DNA from: Lotus japonicus
Taxonomy: Eukaryota; Streptophyta; Magnoliopsida; Fabales; Fabaceae
Length of the DNA: 64,000 nt
Assembly (NCBI RefSeq): GCF_012489685.1
Contig: NC_080046.1
Coordinates: 22,771,038 to 22,835,037 of the forward strand
Direction: 5' to 3'
A model generated the notes under the pieces. It had not been told where the DNA came from and did no database searches. It was given only the letters and a program-made list of their open reading frames with translations. This document shows, in pieces, positions 23,563 through 35,295 of the stretch; the stretch's first letter is position 1, and each line of letters begins with the position of its first letter. Made by a program: the position numbers and the translations under genes.

Positions 23563-24358
23563 TATATAAAAGTATATATAAACTAGTCAGGATATCTTAT
23601 TTTCATTTTTATTTTAATAAATTTTTTAAAATATTTTATTAATAAACGTTCATGTCGTAAGTGCTTATGATCGCTTATAATCATAAGCATTTTATTAAGC
23701 TATTTTCCGAAACGTACCTAAAGTGTCTTATATATATAGATGAAAGAAGTTAGCTGTATATTCTTTTTCAATGTTTAATATTTTTTGTTCTTTGACCACC
23801 AGTCTCCACGGGGAAAATGAGTCTCACGTGACTAATCTGGCTCAGAATACATTAGTGATGCCCCTGACCACAAATTTTTGACATAAGCGGGGATTTTCAA
23901 GGTTTAATATACTAATATATATTCAGTAAATAAATATTTAAAAAAAAAGAGCCAAATCATATTTGTTTTGTTTTTGATAAGCACCAAATCATATTTGTTG
24001 ATTCATTCCCCATTTCCACAGTTGAGTTGAGCCAGCAGAAAACACGCCTCGTCGACGTTACTTAAAGGTCCCAGAGAAAAACACGTGTCGAAATCTTGTC
24101 ACTTCAATCAACATCACCAGCGTGTACGTGTGTCCCACAATACCTCTCATTTCCTCCGAACTTGCCGTACCTTAAAACAAAAAAACTAAAAAACCCAGTT
24201 CTTTTTTCCCTTTCTCCAACCCAAAACAACACATAATAAAATTAAAAAAAAACGCAGCGAACTCATTTTCCTCTCAAAGGAAAAAAATTCAAAAATCCCC
24301 AAATTCTCATTCCGATTTTGATCTTCTCAATTAGGGTTCGATCTGCGGCGTAGCAACG
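23563..24358 (+). promoter_or_regulatory. CIPK upstream region with two G-boxes
   Basis: CACGTG occurs at 23825-23830 and 24082-24087; the second, read ACACGTGTCG, also fits an ABRE core. A pyrimidine-rich, leader-like stretch precedes the ATG at 24359. ABA or stress response of the gene is inference from these motifs. Confidence 0.5.
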
Positions 24359-25657
24359 ATGCCGGAGATCGAACAACAACTGCCGGAGGCAACCGCACTG
24401 TTCGGAAAATACGAGCTGGGAAGGGTCCTAGGCTGCGGCGCGTTCGCCAAGGTGCACTACGCGCGCAACGTGCAAACCGGTCAGAGCGTGGCGGTTAAGA
24501 TCATCAACAAGAAGAAGCTCGCCGGAACCGGCCTCGCCAGCAACGTCAAGCGCGAGATCGCCATCATGAGCCGCCTCCACCACCCCCACATCGTGCGCCT
24601 CCATGAGGTTCTCGCCACGAAGACCAAGATCTACTTCATCATGGACTTCGTTCGCGGCGGCGAGCTTTTCGCCAAGGTTTCTAAGGGTCGGTTTGGGGAG
24701 GATCTCAGCCGTCGGTATTTCCACCAGCTGATCTCTGCCGTCGGGTACTGCCATACCCGCGGCGTGTTCCACCGTGATCTCAAGCCGGAGAATCTCCTCC
24801 TTGATGAAAATGGCGATTTGAAGGTTTCGGATTTCGGGTTGAGCGCTTTGAGAGATCAGATCCGACCCGACGGGTTGCTGCATACGCTTTGCGGAACTCC
24901 GGCGTACGTGGCGCCGGAGATTCTCGCGAAGAGGGGCTACGATGGCACGAAGGTGGATGTTTGGTCATGCGGCGTCGTTTTGTTTGTTCTTGCAGCTGGG
25001 TATCTTCCGTTCAATGATCCGAATTTGATGGTGATGTACCGGAAGATTTACAACGGTGAATTCCGGTGCCCGCGGTGGATGTCGCCGGATCTGCGGCGGT
25101 TTCTGTCGCGGTTGCTTGACACCAACCCGGAGACCCGGATCACCGTCGATGGGATGACCCGGGACCCGTGGTTCAAGAAGGGATACAAGGAGATAAAGTT
25201 CCATGAGGAGTATCGACCCGAATCTGGATCCGGATCTGGGTCGGAGGTGGTGGACTTGAACGCGTTTGATATCATAACGTTTTCATCGGGTCTTGATCTT
25301 TCGAGATTGTTCCGGCAAAAGGAAGGGGAGGAGAGGCTGGTGGTGAGTGGGACGCCGGAGAAGGTGCTGGAGATGGCGGAGGAGGTGGGAGCGGCGGAGG
25401 GGATGGCGGTGAGGTGGAAGAAGGAATGTGGGGTGGAGCTGGAAGGGCTGAATGGTGATTACGGGATTGGGATTGATGTTTCCCGGTTGACGGCGGAGCT
25501 GGCGGTGGTTGAGGTTAAGATGAGGGGTGTCGACGCCGTGGCATTCAGAAATCTCTGGGATGAAAAGCTCAAGCCTCAGCTGCTAGGTGGTGCAACGACG
25601 TCGTATCATCAGGAAGTGGAGCCGGAGTCACCGGAGTCGCAGGTTGCCAGTGATTAG
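24359..25657 (+). CDS. CIPK11: CBL-interacting protein kinase, CIPK11-like, intronless, 432 aa
   Basis: A single open frame encodes an SnRK3-type kinase. The kinase domain (about residues 18-272) has GCGAFAKV in the glycine loop, the ATP-binding K47, HRDLKPEN with catalytic D140, DFG at 158-160, an activation loop ending in APE (185-187), and the usual Thr176 and Thr180. The NAF/FISL motif that binds calcium sensors of the CBL family is at 301-318 ([18 protein letters not shown]). The C-terminal PPI-like region (about 330-415) matches the CIPK11 type ([10 protein letters not shown]). The start MPEIE and the [11 protein letters not shown] region favour CIPK11 over other clades. The kinase relays Ca2+ signals to membrane transporters or pumps. 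It is GC-rich compared with its surroundings, usual for intronless CIPKs. No lesion was seen. Confidence 0.95.
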   Translation: MPEIEQQLPEATALFGKYELGRVLGCGAFAKVHYARNVQTGQSVAVKIINKKKLAGTGLASNVKREIAIMSRLHHPHIVRLHEVLATKTKIYFIMDFVRGGELFAKVSKGRFGEDLSRRYFHQLISAVGYCHTRGVFHRDLKPENLLLDENGDLKVSDFGLSALRDQIRPDGLLHTLCGTPAYVAPEILAKRGYDGTKVDVWSCGVVLFVLAAGYLPFNDPNLMVMYRKIYNGEFRCPRWMSPDLRRFLSRLLDTNPETRITVDGMTRDPWFKKGYKEIKFHEEYRPESGSGSGSEVVDLNAFDIITFSSGLDLSRLFRQKEGEERLVVSGTPEKVLEMAEEVGAAEGMAVRWKKECGVELEGLNGDYGIGIDVSRLTAELAVVEVKMRGVDAVAFRNLWDEKLKPQLLGGATTSYHQEVEPESPESQVASD

Positions 25658-26342
25658 ATTCAAATGAAATTCTCTCCCAAACTTTTTTTTTTAAATTACA
25701 AAATGGGTTTAAAAACCTAAATTCGGAAACACAAAGTCCAATTCAAAAATCAAAATTGTTAAGAAGAAGAAGAAAAAAACAAATAGCTGTAAAAAAATTG
25801 GATTGCTGTTGTTGTTGATGCCAAAATTGAAGATTGGTGAGGTAGGACATCTGCCAAAAGTGTATTATTTGTATATTTATGTTTTTTGTTTTGTTTTTTG
25901 GTTTTGTATATTATATATTAAAGAATAAAGGAGTATTTTTCTTTACCTTTTGGATATGTATGAATTGCAGAATGAACAAAAAATTATTCATTTTGCACCT
26001 AGCAATGTTATGCTGGGCCATGTAGAATAATAATGCATTGATATGAGAAGGCACCAACTTGTCATGAAAGCAAATGGCTTTGAGTTTGAACATCTTATTT
26101 CTCATTTCAGTTTCATGATTTGATGGTTTAGATTTCTTCACATCAGGAAAAGATGAGGATGAGATAATGAAGCAAATAATGTGACAATGATTTGCAGTGA
26201 CTCAACTCTAGTTGATGCAAGTCACATTCATTATGCATTATACAAACAAACAACACCATTCAAATTTGGCAATATGAAAAAGCAACATGAGGGAGAACTT
26301 CAAACTTGTCTTCTTTCCTCATTTTATCCCACTGGGCCTTTT
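25658..26342. other. 3' flanks of the CIPK gene and the dioxygenase copy 1
   Basis: This is convergent intergenic sequence between the plus-strand CIPK gene and the minus-strand dioxygenase. T-rich stretches may serve 3' end formation. Nothing else was recognised. Confidence 0.5.
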
Positions 26343-29215
26343 CTATTCATTGATCATTGCCACATCAATGTGTGTTTTTCCCTCCATTTTCCTCTTCATG
26401 GACTGCCTCATATAATCTCCATACCTGACTTTCTGGTACAGCTTGGGGTTTTGAGCATCTATCATATGATCAAAAGGCTCAACTTCAACATCATCTGGAG
26501 GGATTAGAAAATATGCCCAAGAAATCCTTCTCTTGTTCTTATTTGTCAGTGCTCTATGTTCTACACTCTTATATTTGCCATTACTCCATATCTGTTATGA
26601 TTATTGCAAAAGTAAGAAACTGAAAAAATGGAGATTGTGGTTAAGTCACTTTATCTTTTGGTATTATTTAAGCATATTACAGCTTTCTCTAAGCCTAGTT
26701 TTTCGTTTTGTTAGTTTTAGAATTCAGAATAGGCCTAGCTCTATTCTACCATAAAAACCTAACACACCGGTGAATATCTCTAGACAATGTGAACTGTCAA
26801 TTATCAACATAAATAATCCGAGTACCTCTATTGCATCTCCAACATTGACCACTAGAGCATTTGACGTTGGAGTCACCGGTACCCAGCATCCTTTGTGTCG
26901 AATTTCGAGCCCCGATGCATCATCATGTTGCATAAGTAAGGTAATGGTGCTTCAATCAGAGTGTGGACTCAAACTCATTACTTTCTCAGGTGTGCTGCAA
27001 GGAGGGTAGTAGTTCACACGTATAATTTCAAGTAATTCTCCATGTAGTCCAAGAAGAACATGCTTCTGCAACCCCATAACTAGAGACAAAGAACTGAGAA
27101 TTTCCTCACCAACTCGTTTGACTTCACTGGAATATGCCTCTACTATCTCCCTGGATTATATTTAGCAGATGAAAACCATCAAGAGATCACAAAAAGTGAA
27201 TGATCTTGTTTATATATGACCCAAAGAACAAACTTATCTAGTACTTTTTCTAATAGATAATTTTCAAATAAGTTTATATGATTTGCATCCAAAAAGGTTT
27301 TATATAGTTTTAAATTGTCAGGAACACCTACTTGAATCCCTCTGGTGTTTTTGGCCAAAATTGAAGCTTTTTGTGCCAGGTGGGGTTGGTGACTAACATC
27401 AGTGCATCTGACCAGTCAAGTATTTGCTCCTCAGAAACTACATAAGCATGCCCATAACCTTGTATGTCGTTTGAGGCCATTGCATACTTTTCCTTCTCTT
27501 CTATTGGAAGTTCAAAAAATTCAGTTACTACATCCTTCATTCTCTGCACAAGTTCGTTTTGGACACCATGGTTTACTATCTGCAAAGTTGATTGTATTAG
27601 AATTTAGCCTAGAAGTGAGAGTTGCCCCGTCATTCATAAAATATTAATTGGTCACATCTTTAGACAATGTGAAACTTAACACTCCCTCACGCCCAAGACT
27701 TAACGTATGGATCATCAAGGTCATCATTGGAATGCTCATATCTCATTGTGGGATATCTACCAGATAGGTCTGGCAATGCCTTGATCCCTATCATGGGACG
27801 TCTTCACGCAGTCAAGTGAACAGATGTCCCAATAATGAATGTAGATATTGTACAAGTGTTCATAATCGGTCCAGTCAAAAGGCAGAGTCAAAAAATTGTA
27901 ATCTAATCAAACTAAACATCGAAACACTGAGATTTTTTATTGGATTGGATTTTTGATTTGATTAAATTCAAACAAAATTTGAGGAAATATATGTTATTAT
28001 TTTTTACACATATATCATATCATTCATAATTACATAATTACAACTTCATATGTTTATATATTTTCTTATATGTTACGTACTTATTTATAAAAATATATTT
28101 GGGTAAATAGAGTTTTAAGTAATTATTTAAATAAATGTGCATTAACGTGAACTCGTATTTTAAAAAAATATTGGTTATGATATAAATTATGAATGTTATA
28201 TTGACGCTATAAATATTTTATAGTTGTATTGATAATATGTTATATATTTTTTAAGATGAATTGATATCAAATAGTTTTAAAGGATTGATTTAGAAATTAA
28301 CTAAAAAAATTTGTATTTTATTTTTCGTATATACACCTTGAAAATTAAAATGGTTTTGGTATATTGATTCAGAGCATAACAAATTAGAAAAAAAAAGAAT
28401 TAGGATGTAACTAGGATTATAAAGAAAAAAACTTAAATATGTGATATACGTATATAAAAAAGAAAAACGAGAAATGAAATATGAAAATGTTTGATGTATG
28501 CTGACAAAGTACTCTTATTCCATTCGTGCATGACGTGGGATCAATACTAGAATACTATAATCTCAATGAAAAAATAACTAAAACTGAAAAATCCAATCCT
28601 ATTCAAATCTTTATTGATTGGATCGTGGATCGAATTTGAAATTTTGGACAAATTCATTAGATGAGATTGGATCAAATGAGTTTTCCCTTATAAACTGATT
28701 CAATCTAGTTCGTGAACACCCTACTAGATAGACTATGATACCATATTAAAATTCAGATTCAGAGTGAGCACAACTCTACCTTCAAAGGTGAGGATTGCCC
28801 AATCATTCATAAGTTTTTAACTAGCCATATTTTTAAGCAATGTGAGGCTTAACAAATTGCAATCTCAAGTAGTGTTTTGTGAAAACTAAAACTAACATCT
28901 AACTTATACAATTCTTTGGCCATAGATTACCTGAAAGGAACCCCACTCCTTGCATGCTATGTCCAGTTTTGATAACTCCTTCGCGTCCCCATTTAAGAGC
29001 AGTGTTTAATTAAGGAGAGGTATCTGAGATGAAAGGTGAGACAAGTAGTTGAGTTTCTCTATTTCTTGAGGACTCCTTATGTATCTTTCAAGAACCTGTA
29101 AATGATTCTTCTTCACCATTTCTTGAACATTGGGTACTGGTAAAGATGGAGCCAAAGAGGGTGCTTCTTCCTCCATCACAATAACCAACTCATGATCACC
29201 TCCATTGAGATTCAT
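26343..29215 (-). pseudogene. 2-oxoglutarate/Fe(II) dioxygenase (SRG1-like), copy 1, four exons with two in-frame stops
   Basis: Exons 29215-28931, 27579-27332, 27150-26826 and 26591-26343 join with GT-AG introns to 369 codons, the family's normal length. The DIOX_N domain (for example ACKEWGSFQ, IVNHGV, LPIEEKEKYAM) is followed by the 2OG-Fe(II) core. The core shows the iron ligands H and D in PHSD, the second His in VEHRA, and an RIS-type 2OG-binding motif. The reading frame is broken by TAA at 29006-29008 (exon 1) and TGA at 26952-26954 (exon 3, directly after HSD). All splice sites look usable. Relatives oxidise flavonoids, alkaloids or hormones; the substrate cannot be told. Copy 2 lies at 31573-51175. 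Confidence 0.88.
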
Positions 29216-29923
29216 TTTTGCTTGGTTTGATTGTTATCCTTGAGATTGCAAAGAGCATTAGTTATAAGAACCCTCATGAAGCCACAAGAAGGTTTCCCAG
29301 AATGAATGGCTATGTGTCGCTACCAGGTCCGTTTGGATTATGTGTCCACACTACAAGAAATGCTTCTTCAACACACTTGTCATGCACTTGCTTATGTGCT
29401 GTCAAGCATGCAACCCATCATTGACAGACACTTCCAATCAAAATGAACCGTCTCAAAGCAATGTTTCGTGTTATTCGGTCATACTGTGTCATAATCTGTT
29501 GCAGCAAGGAGGTTGGGGAAGGAAGCTGAGATCAACAGAATGTCTTCTCTCTCCTGCAATTTTTTGCACATATACCAGAGTATTTGAGGTACTCATTCAT
29601 GTATCTAGCATCCATTCCTAGATACATGTTTAGAATAGATAGAAAGGGACAGACTGTTCAGTTTGCAGAAAAACTAAAGCATTTAATTTTATCTAATTAA
29701 GAACCATGTTATTTTTAATACTTCTGGATAGTTTTGTGTTTTTGATGATTTTGGTAGAGCTTTTGAGGGAAAATAAAAGGATGCTAGGCAGTAGGCAAAA
29801 GTCCAATAGATAAATTGAAAGGGAAAGAAAAGGCGTGCAAGATCAAGAAAAAGAAGATGATCGTAGAGATCAAGAAGAACTCCAAACAAGGACACGCAGT
29901 ATCATTCTTCTTATTTATTTCTA
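29216..29923. other. Upstream region of dioxygenase copy 1
   Basis: A CACTACAAGAAATGC stretch near 29349 resembles a CACTA end, but no partner end was found. No gene was recognised. Confidence 0.45.
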
Positions 29924-29932
29924 TTTTTTTAA

Positions 29933-30967
29933 GGCTTAAATAAGTTTTTCGTCCCTAACCTTTCCATAATACCTGGTTTTCGTCCCTCGCCGGAGCAAAG
30001 GTGGGGTTTAGTCCCTAACCTTTGCCAAAACGTTTGGTTTTCGTCCCTCCGGAGCTCTGGGTCAACGCCGGAGCTCCGGTGGCCCATGTGGCAATGCCAC
30101 ATAGGATTAGTGAGGCCACGTGTTATTATTATTATTGTTAAATTTTGGATCTCATCCTCATGTATAAAATTGAATTTGGTTTTAGTCCCTGGAATAATAA
30201 TCATGATTTGGCATGCATCCTTACATAGAATATTGATCTGTGTTTTGGTCCCCTATTGGATATTAAAAGGCTACTTAGGAAGAAAAAACGTGTTAAAGTA
30301 TGACAATCGCAAATGCCACAACATAATTTCATGCATAAGTCAATGGTGAAAACTTACTGGAGGGGTTGGAGCTGTTGTTGGTGCCTGGTTTCCAGCTTGC
30401 TCCTGTGCTGGTTCTTGAGGATTTGTCACATTCCAGCTTGCTCCTGTGCGTGCTAATGTGGATGGACCACTATTTTTATTGATGTAGCCAAGTTAAGCCA
30501 CTTGTGCAATTTATGTCTTTGTGGATGGACCACTATCATTTTGTAAGAATATTTTGACTTATGCATGAAATTATGTTGTGGCCTTAGCAATTGTCATACT
30601 TTAACACGTTTTTTCTTCCTAAGTAGCCTTTTAATGTCCAATAAGGGACCAAAACACAGATCAATATTCTATGTAAGGATGCATGCCAAATCATGATTAC
30701 TATTCCAGGGACTAAAACCAAATTCAATTATATACATGAGGATGAGATCCAAAATTTAACAATAATAATAATAATAACACGTGGCCTGACTAATCCTATG
30801 TGGCATTGCCACATGGGCCACCGGAGCTCCGGCGTTGACCCAGAGCTCCGGAGGGACGAAAACCAAACGTTTTGGCAAAGGTTAGGGACTAAACCCCACC
30901 TTTGCTCCGGCGAGGGACGAAAACCAGGTATTATGGAAAGGTTAGGGACGAAAAACTTATTTAAGCC
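29933..30967. mobile_element. Foldback MULE-type element with arms of about 410 bp
   Basis: The inverted arms 29933-30342 and 30555-30967 start GGCTTAAATAAGTTTTTCGT and contain CGTCCCTAACC, GGAGCTCCGG and long shared tracts. The perfect 9-bp TSD TTTTTTTAA (29924-29932 and 30968-30976) fits Mutator-like elements. The short loop holds repeated GTGGATGGACCACTAT. No transposase is present. Confidence 0.88.
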
Positions 30968-30976
30968 TTTTTTTAA

Positions 30977-31572
30977 TTAGTTGGCATTCTTAAGTAGGGA
31001 AGAAAACTTTGTTGCATATAAGAAATGTGGTTTTCTTCCTCATGTAACCGAAAAAAACAATATAGGGAATGTGGTTTAATGTAGAGGGTCATGTTAAGTA
31101 TTGAGATTATTTGACTAGGCATATTATATTTAGGGTATTGTTATTCAGACCCCCCACATCTATTCTGACCTCCATTAATGTGTGAACATTCTGAAATGCC
31201 TTTAATGACAAATTTTTTTGAAAAAACCCTACCTCCATCCTCACATTTTCTTTCATCTTTTTTTTTTTTCCGAACCCCCCCCTCCCACCCCATCTCAAGA
31301 ATTATCTCTCTTTTCCTTCTTCTTCAACTTCCCCATACCCATAATAGAAACCTCCTTCAACCTCCCCCAACTCGTTTCGCCGGCCACCACCACTGCCAAT
31401 TCCACCATCGTCGAAGGTTGGTTCTTTGCCATCGTCACTGGTCGCCTCCCCTAACCGGTCTCCTCCATTTCCCGGTCTGATGATATACTAGAATTTCTCG
31501 ATCTTGATTTCTCGCACTTTTGAAGTGCGTTACAATCGTATCCCGTGAATTGCGTTGTTGACGCACTCTTTA
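30977..31572. other. Spacer between the foldback element and dioxygenase copy 2
   Basis: A pyrimidine-rich stretch at 31236-31400 gives spurious frames. Similarity to the copy 1 locus begins only at about 31573. Confidence 0.5.
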
Positions 31573-31982
31573 GGTATTATTTAAGCATATCACAGCTTTC
31601 ACTAAGTCTAGTGTTTTGTTTTGTTAGTAGAATTCATAATAGGTCTAGCTCTATTTTACCATAAAAGCTAACGCACGGATGAATATGTTTAGTCAATGTA
31701 AACCTTTGTAACAGTTATCTACAAAAAAAAAATTAAAACCTCTATTGCATCTCCAACATTGACCACTAGAGCATTTGATGTTGGAGTCACCAGTACCCAA
31801 CATCCTTTTTGTCGAATTTCGAGCCCCGATACATCATCATGTTGCATGAGTAAGGTAATGGTGCCTGAATCAGAGTGTTGACTCAAACCCAATACTTTCT
31901 CAGGTGTACTGCAAGAAGAGTAATAGTTAACACGTAGAGCTTCAAGTAATTCTTCATGTAGTCCAAGAAGAACATGCTTCTG
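31573..31982 (-). pseudogene. Dioxygenase copy 2, left part (intron 3 and part of exon 3)
   Basis: The segment parallels 26660-27070 of copy 1. Exon 3 codes from 31982 down to 31740 with the PHSD-equivalent QHSD and LLMQHDD, and lacks the stop found in copy 1 at that place. The donor GAG/GTTTTA is present. Exon 4 is absent, because similarity ends at about 31573. The exon is cut at 31982 by the gypsy element, after the TSD TTCTG, and resumes at 49568. Confidence 0.85.
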
Positions 31983-32590
31983 TGTAACACCCCGATTTCG
32001 GTGGCATCACTTTAGTAACAAAAAAGAAAATAAAGCGGAAAAACGTGAATATTTTTTTTTTCGATTTGTTTTAAATAATAAAATTAAAGACTTGTCGAAG
32101 TAAAGACTCTACAGCGAAAGACAAACATAACTAATGTACAATATATTTACAGCCCCCGCTGTAAGTAGTGGACCACGTCACGAGTATCCTCCAGTGACGG
32201 GAAGTAACCGAAAGTAGTGCCCGTGGGCAATATGTACAAACGAAAGTGAAAGGTCATGTGTTCGTAATACAGTCCTCCAAAACGAAAGTAGGTCAGCCCA
32301 AAACGGCCTAAACATGACCTCCTAGTCCGACCAACTCTCTGTGATTTCCATAAAGAAAACCACACAAAAAGCTAAGGGTCGGGAACCTACCCTGCCCCAA
32401 ATTACGAACATGACGACCAGAGCTATAACGCTACTCCTACCCTAATCCTGTCCAGAGGAGTACACCCCAGCACTCACAACTACATGCTAGCGTGATCATC
32501 GTCCGAATCAGAATCCAGGACGACTAGGTCAATGTCTGCAACCATCCCCCTTCTCGCTACCGCAACATGCTCCTGAGCTGGTCTCACGGG

Positions 32591-32992
32591 TCAGGAACCC
32601 GATCCAAAGTCATGAGCAACAGCAACAATAGGTGAGCTAGAGTCCGATGAAGTCCCTCCCACTGGCTCCTCCTCCGAGGGGTCCTCGTCGTCAGAAGACG
32701 ACGGTGGTGGTGGTACTCCTACACCGGGTCCACAGTGCACGCTGGGTGGCAGGTTAAAACTGACAGTGTAACGCCTCAGAACTCCCTCCGTCAAGTATCC
32801 CAGACTGTCGACACGATCTTCCATTATTCTCCCCGAGTAAATCGCTCTGTGGCCAGCGGGGTCGACCACCCATGAGCCGGGGATCTCCTGATCAAGCATC
32901 TCAAACCTAGTCCCCCCCCGAAGGGTGGACCATCGTAAACCAATCCGCCATGGACATCTGACAAAGGGCGTAGTCCGCCAAAACACAAACAA
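32591..32992 (-). CDS. LTR-borne ORF, 133 codons, unknown
   Basis: An open frame inside the LTR, in the sense direction of the element, has an identical-length counterpart at 41835-42236. One substitution (Tyr to His) is visible between them. The product is basic and Trp-rich at the start, then Pro-rich, then acidic and Ser-rich (DDEDPSEEE). I recognise no domain. It may be non-coding leader that stays open by chance. Confidence 0.35.
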   Translation of the reverse strand: MFVFWRTTPFVRCPWRIGLRWSTLRGGTRFEMLDQEIPGSWVVDPAGHRAIYSGRIMEDRVDSLGYLTEGVLRRYTVSFNLPPSVHCGPGVGVPPPPSSSDDEDPSEEEPVGGTSSDSSSPIVAVAHDFGSGS

Positions 32993-34190
32993 AAGGCGCG
33001 AGGGTCAACTCAAAGAATTACATAAGTAATACACCCAGTAGATAAAGTTTAAGGGATAGCTACTTAGGCTTAGAAGTCGATAACAACATCATCAATTGTA
33101 TATCTTCCAATCGAATGTAAATGATAATTACTGACAAATAACATATATCAGGTAAGATTAACAAGTATCAATCACACTCGGCAACTAAGTCAGTATGCAT
33201 GGTGCATGAATGAGATGACGAGGAACAAGATGCAATCCGGAAGGATGGACACCAACGAGTCAGTCCTATCACCGGCCAAAGTAGGACCATTTCTGCTCGG
33301 GCATCTCTTACACCAAACAAAATGTAGTCAGATCAGCAGTATACCCGCAGGCCTGCCATTTCTGTCTGCTACTAAGAATCACCGTAGTGTTCTTATATGG
33401 AAATCCGGGTCTTAGGACCATTTTGGATTCCATCGAGGTCCGACTTCCCGCCGTGTATAAACCTCAAAATGTGTGAATGAATGCAACGTGATTAGCCAAA
33501 CAACGTCTCCGACCTCACTCGTCACGTCGTCACGTGTTCTAGCTAACTTATTGTCTCTAAAAAGAATACCCTAAGGTAAATGTCGATTCTGCGATAAAAG
33601 ACAGTTAAATATAAAAAGAGTGCAACCACGCATGATAACCTCTCGGGTCATACGACTCATCTAATTCCGATGGTCAAAACTGCTCAGCGAGCAAAGAGTA
33701 ACAATGTACTTGGAAACTTATAGTTCCCTGACTTATCCTTTAGATAGTCAAATAAATAAACTGCTCATCGAGCAAAGAGTATAAAATACTCAGAAACTTA
33801 TTAGCTTTCCTAAATCTTGGATTCGGCGACACTTCTCATTTTCCAAAGCTAATATCCAAACCCTAAGCTTTCATCTGAGATTGTTGTCATTATTTAAAGG
33901 GTTCGGAGGTTGTTTAGTGTATTATGAATTTTTCTTGTAAAATAGTTTCCATTTAGTTTTATCTCTAATCGTATGAGTTTAAAAGATCCCATAATCCCAA
34001 GTAACTCCCAGAGAAGGTGAGATCCACTAAAACAATAACAAGGCCCGAACCTCCGTTCGTCCCGTCAAACTTTCCCAAAATCTCATGATAAATTTGGCAT
34101 AACTGCCCGTTATCCTCTCTGACGTACAACAAATATATGTGTAATTTCATGATCAAAGTAACACAATCCAACAGTCATGGCACATATATC

Positions 34191-34286
34191 AACACATCCT
34201 AGATTAACCATTTAGCACATAGCATGTAAATCAATATCAACACATCCTAGATTAACCATTTAGCACATAGCATGTAAATCAATATC
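34191..34286. repeat. 48-bp tandem duplication in the 3' LTR
   Basis: The unit starting AACACATCCTAG at 34191 repeats at 34239. The other LTR has it once (near 47777), so it arose after insertion. Confidence 0.9.
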
Positions 34287-34752
34287 AAAAGCAAATCCAG
34301 CGATAAATAATCATCATTGTCAGCCGAAGCCTCAGAAAACATTTCCCAGTCAATCACAATCAAGTGCATAAACAATAAATCAAGTCGAATTCGTCGACAC
34401 CTAAAGCATTATCTAGTATTCAGTGAGTAGCCCTCACATGTAGCTCCTCCAGCGTGATCCTGCAGCGTTCCTTCACAATCTCCTCCTTCCGCTCCTTGGA
34501 ATTCCTCAAACGAACCTTAGAACGAAACCACAAAATTCAATCACAATCAGTCAGAAACTCAGCAAACAATAAGTACTAAGGTTACACGAAGCATCATAAA
34601 CTCTGAAGTACGATAATCTAATGCGATAAGACAAGTTTTCGAAAACGAGAAATTCCCCCCCCCCCATTGAGGGTGCTCTCGGCCACACACACTAATTGTG
34701 TTCGCCGATTTTTCTTCAATCAAACTTGGTTCCTAGGTTATCATTAGTCGTA

Positions 34753-35295
34753 GGCTTAATTACAACTTTGGTCCTCGACGTTTACCAATACCACGATTTT
34801 GGTCCCCCACCTAATTTAATTACATGGATGGTCCCCGACGTTGTAGGCTGCGTGCAACGTTAGTCCTACAATTTATTTCTTAATGGAGAAGGCTTACGTG
34901 GACGTCTAGTTGGAGAGAAAAAGGAGATCTGAGGATAGAGGGGAGCACGTGAGTATCACGTGAACTCACGTGAACCTTATATGAACCCATTATACCCAAA
35001 TCTGAAACCCTAGGGATCTAAATCGCGTTACCTTCTTCGTTCCAGGGAGGTCAGTGGTTTAGGTATAATGGATTCAGATAAGGGTCACGTGATACTCACG
35101 TGCTTCCCTCTCTCCTCATACCTCATTTCTCTCTCCAACTGGACGTCCACGTAAGCCTCCTCCATTAAGAAATAAACAGTAGGACTAACGTTGCACACGG
35201 CCTACAACGTCGGGGACCATCTATGTAATTAAATTAGGTGGGGGACCAAAATCGTAGTATTGGTAAACGTCGGGGACCAAAGTTGCAATTAAGCC
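34753..35295. mobile_element. MULE-type MITE in the gypsy LTR
   Basis: The inverted ends GGCTTAATTACAACTTTGG and CCAAAGTTGCAATTAAGCC are flanked by a perfect 9-bp TSD TTAGTCGTA (34744-34752 and 35296-35304). The other LTR holds the empty site at about 48284, which proves the insertion and its ends. It has no coding capacity. Confidence 0.95.

Larger units (their letters stand above)
21190..23725. mobile_element. Old TIR element split by the Helitron-like insertion
   Basis: Left part 21190-21344 and right part 23563-23725 carry blocks of GCTTATG, CATAAGCG and ATAAACTAGT. These recall a common legume MITE rich in AAGCTTAT and ATAAGCGCTTA motifs. The two halves look like one element interrupted at 21344/23563. 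Confidence 0.4.

Noticed and set aside
24428..24883. 151-codon minus-strand frame across the CIPK gene
   Set aside because: It is a shadow of the GC-rich kinase frame; no domain.
29340..29621. 93-codon plus-strand frame upstream of dioxygenase copy 1
   Set aside because: No recognisable motif. It starts in a CACTACAAG-like stretch and is probably transposon debris.
31178..31480. 100-codon plus-strand frame
   Set aside because: It arises from a C/T-rich tract, with no domain.
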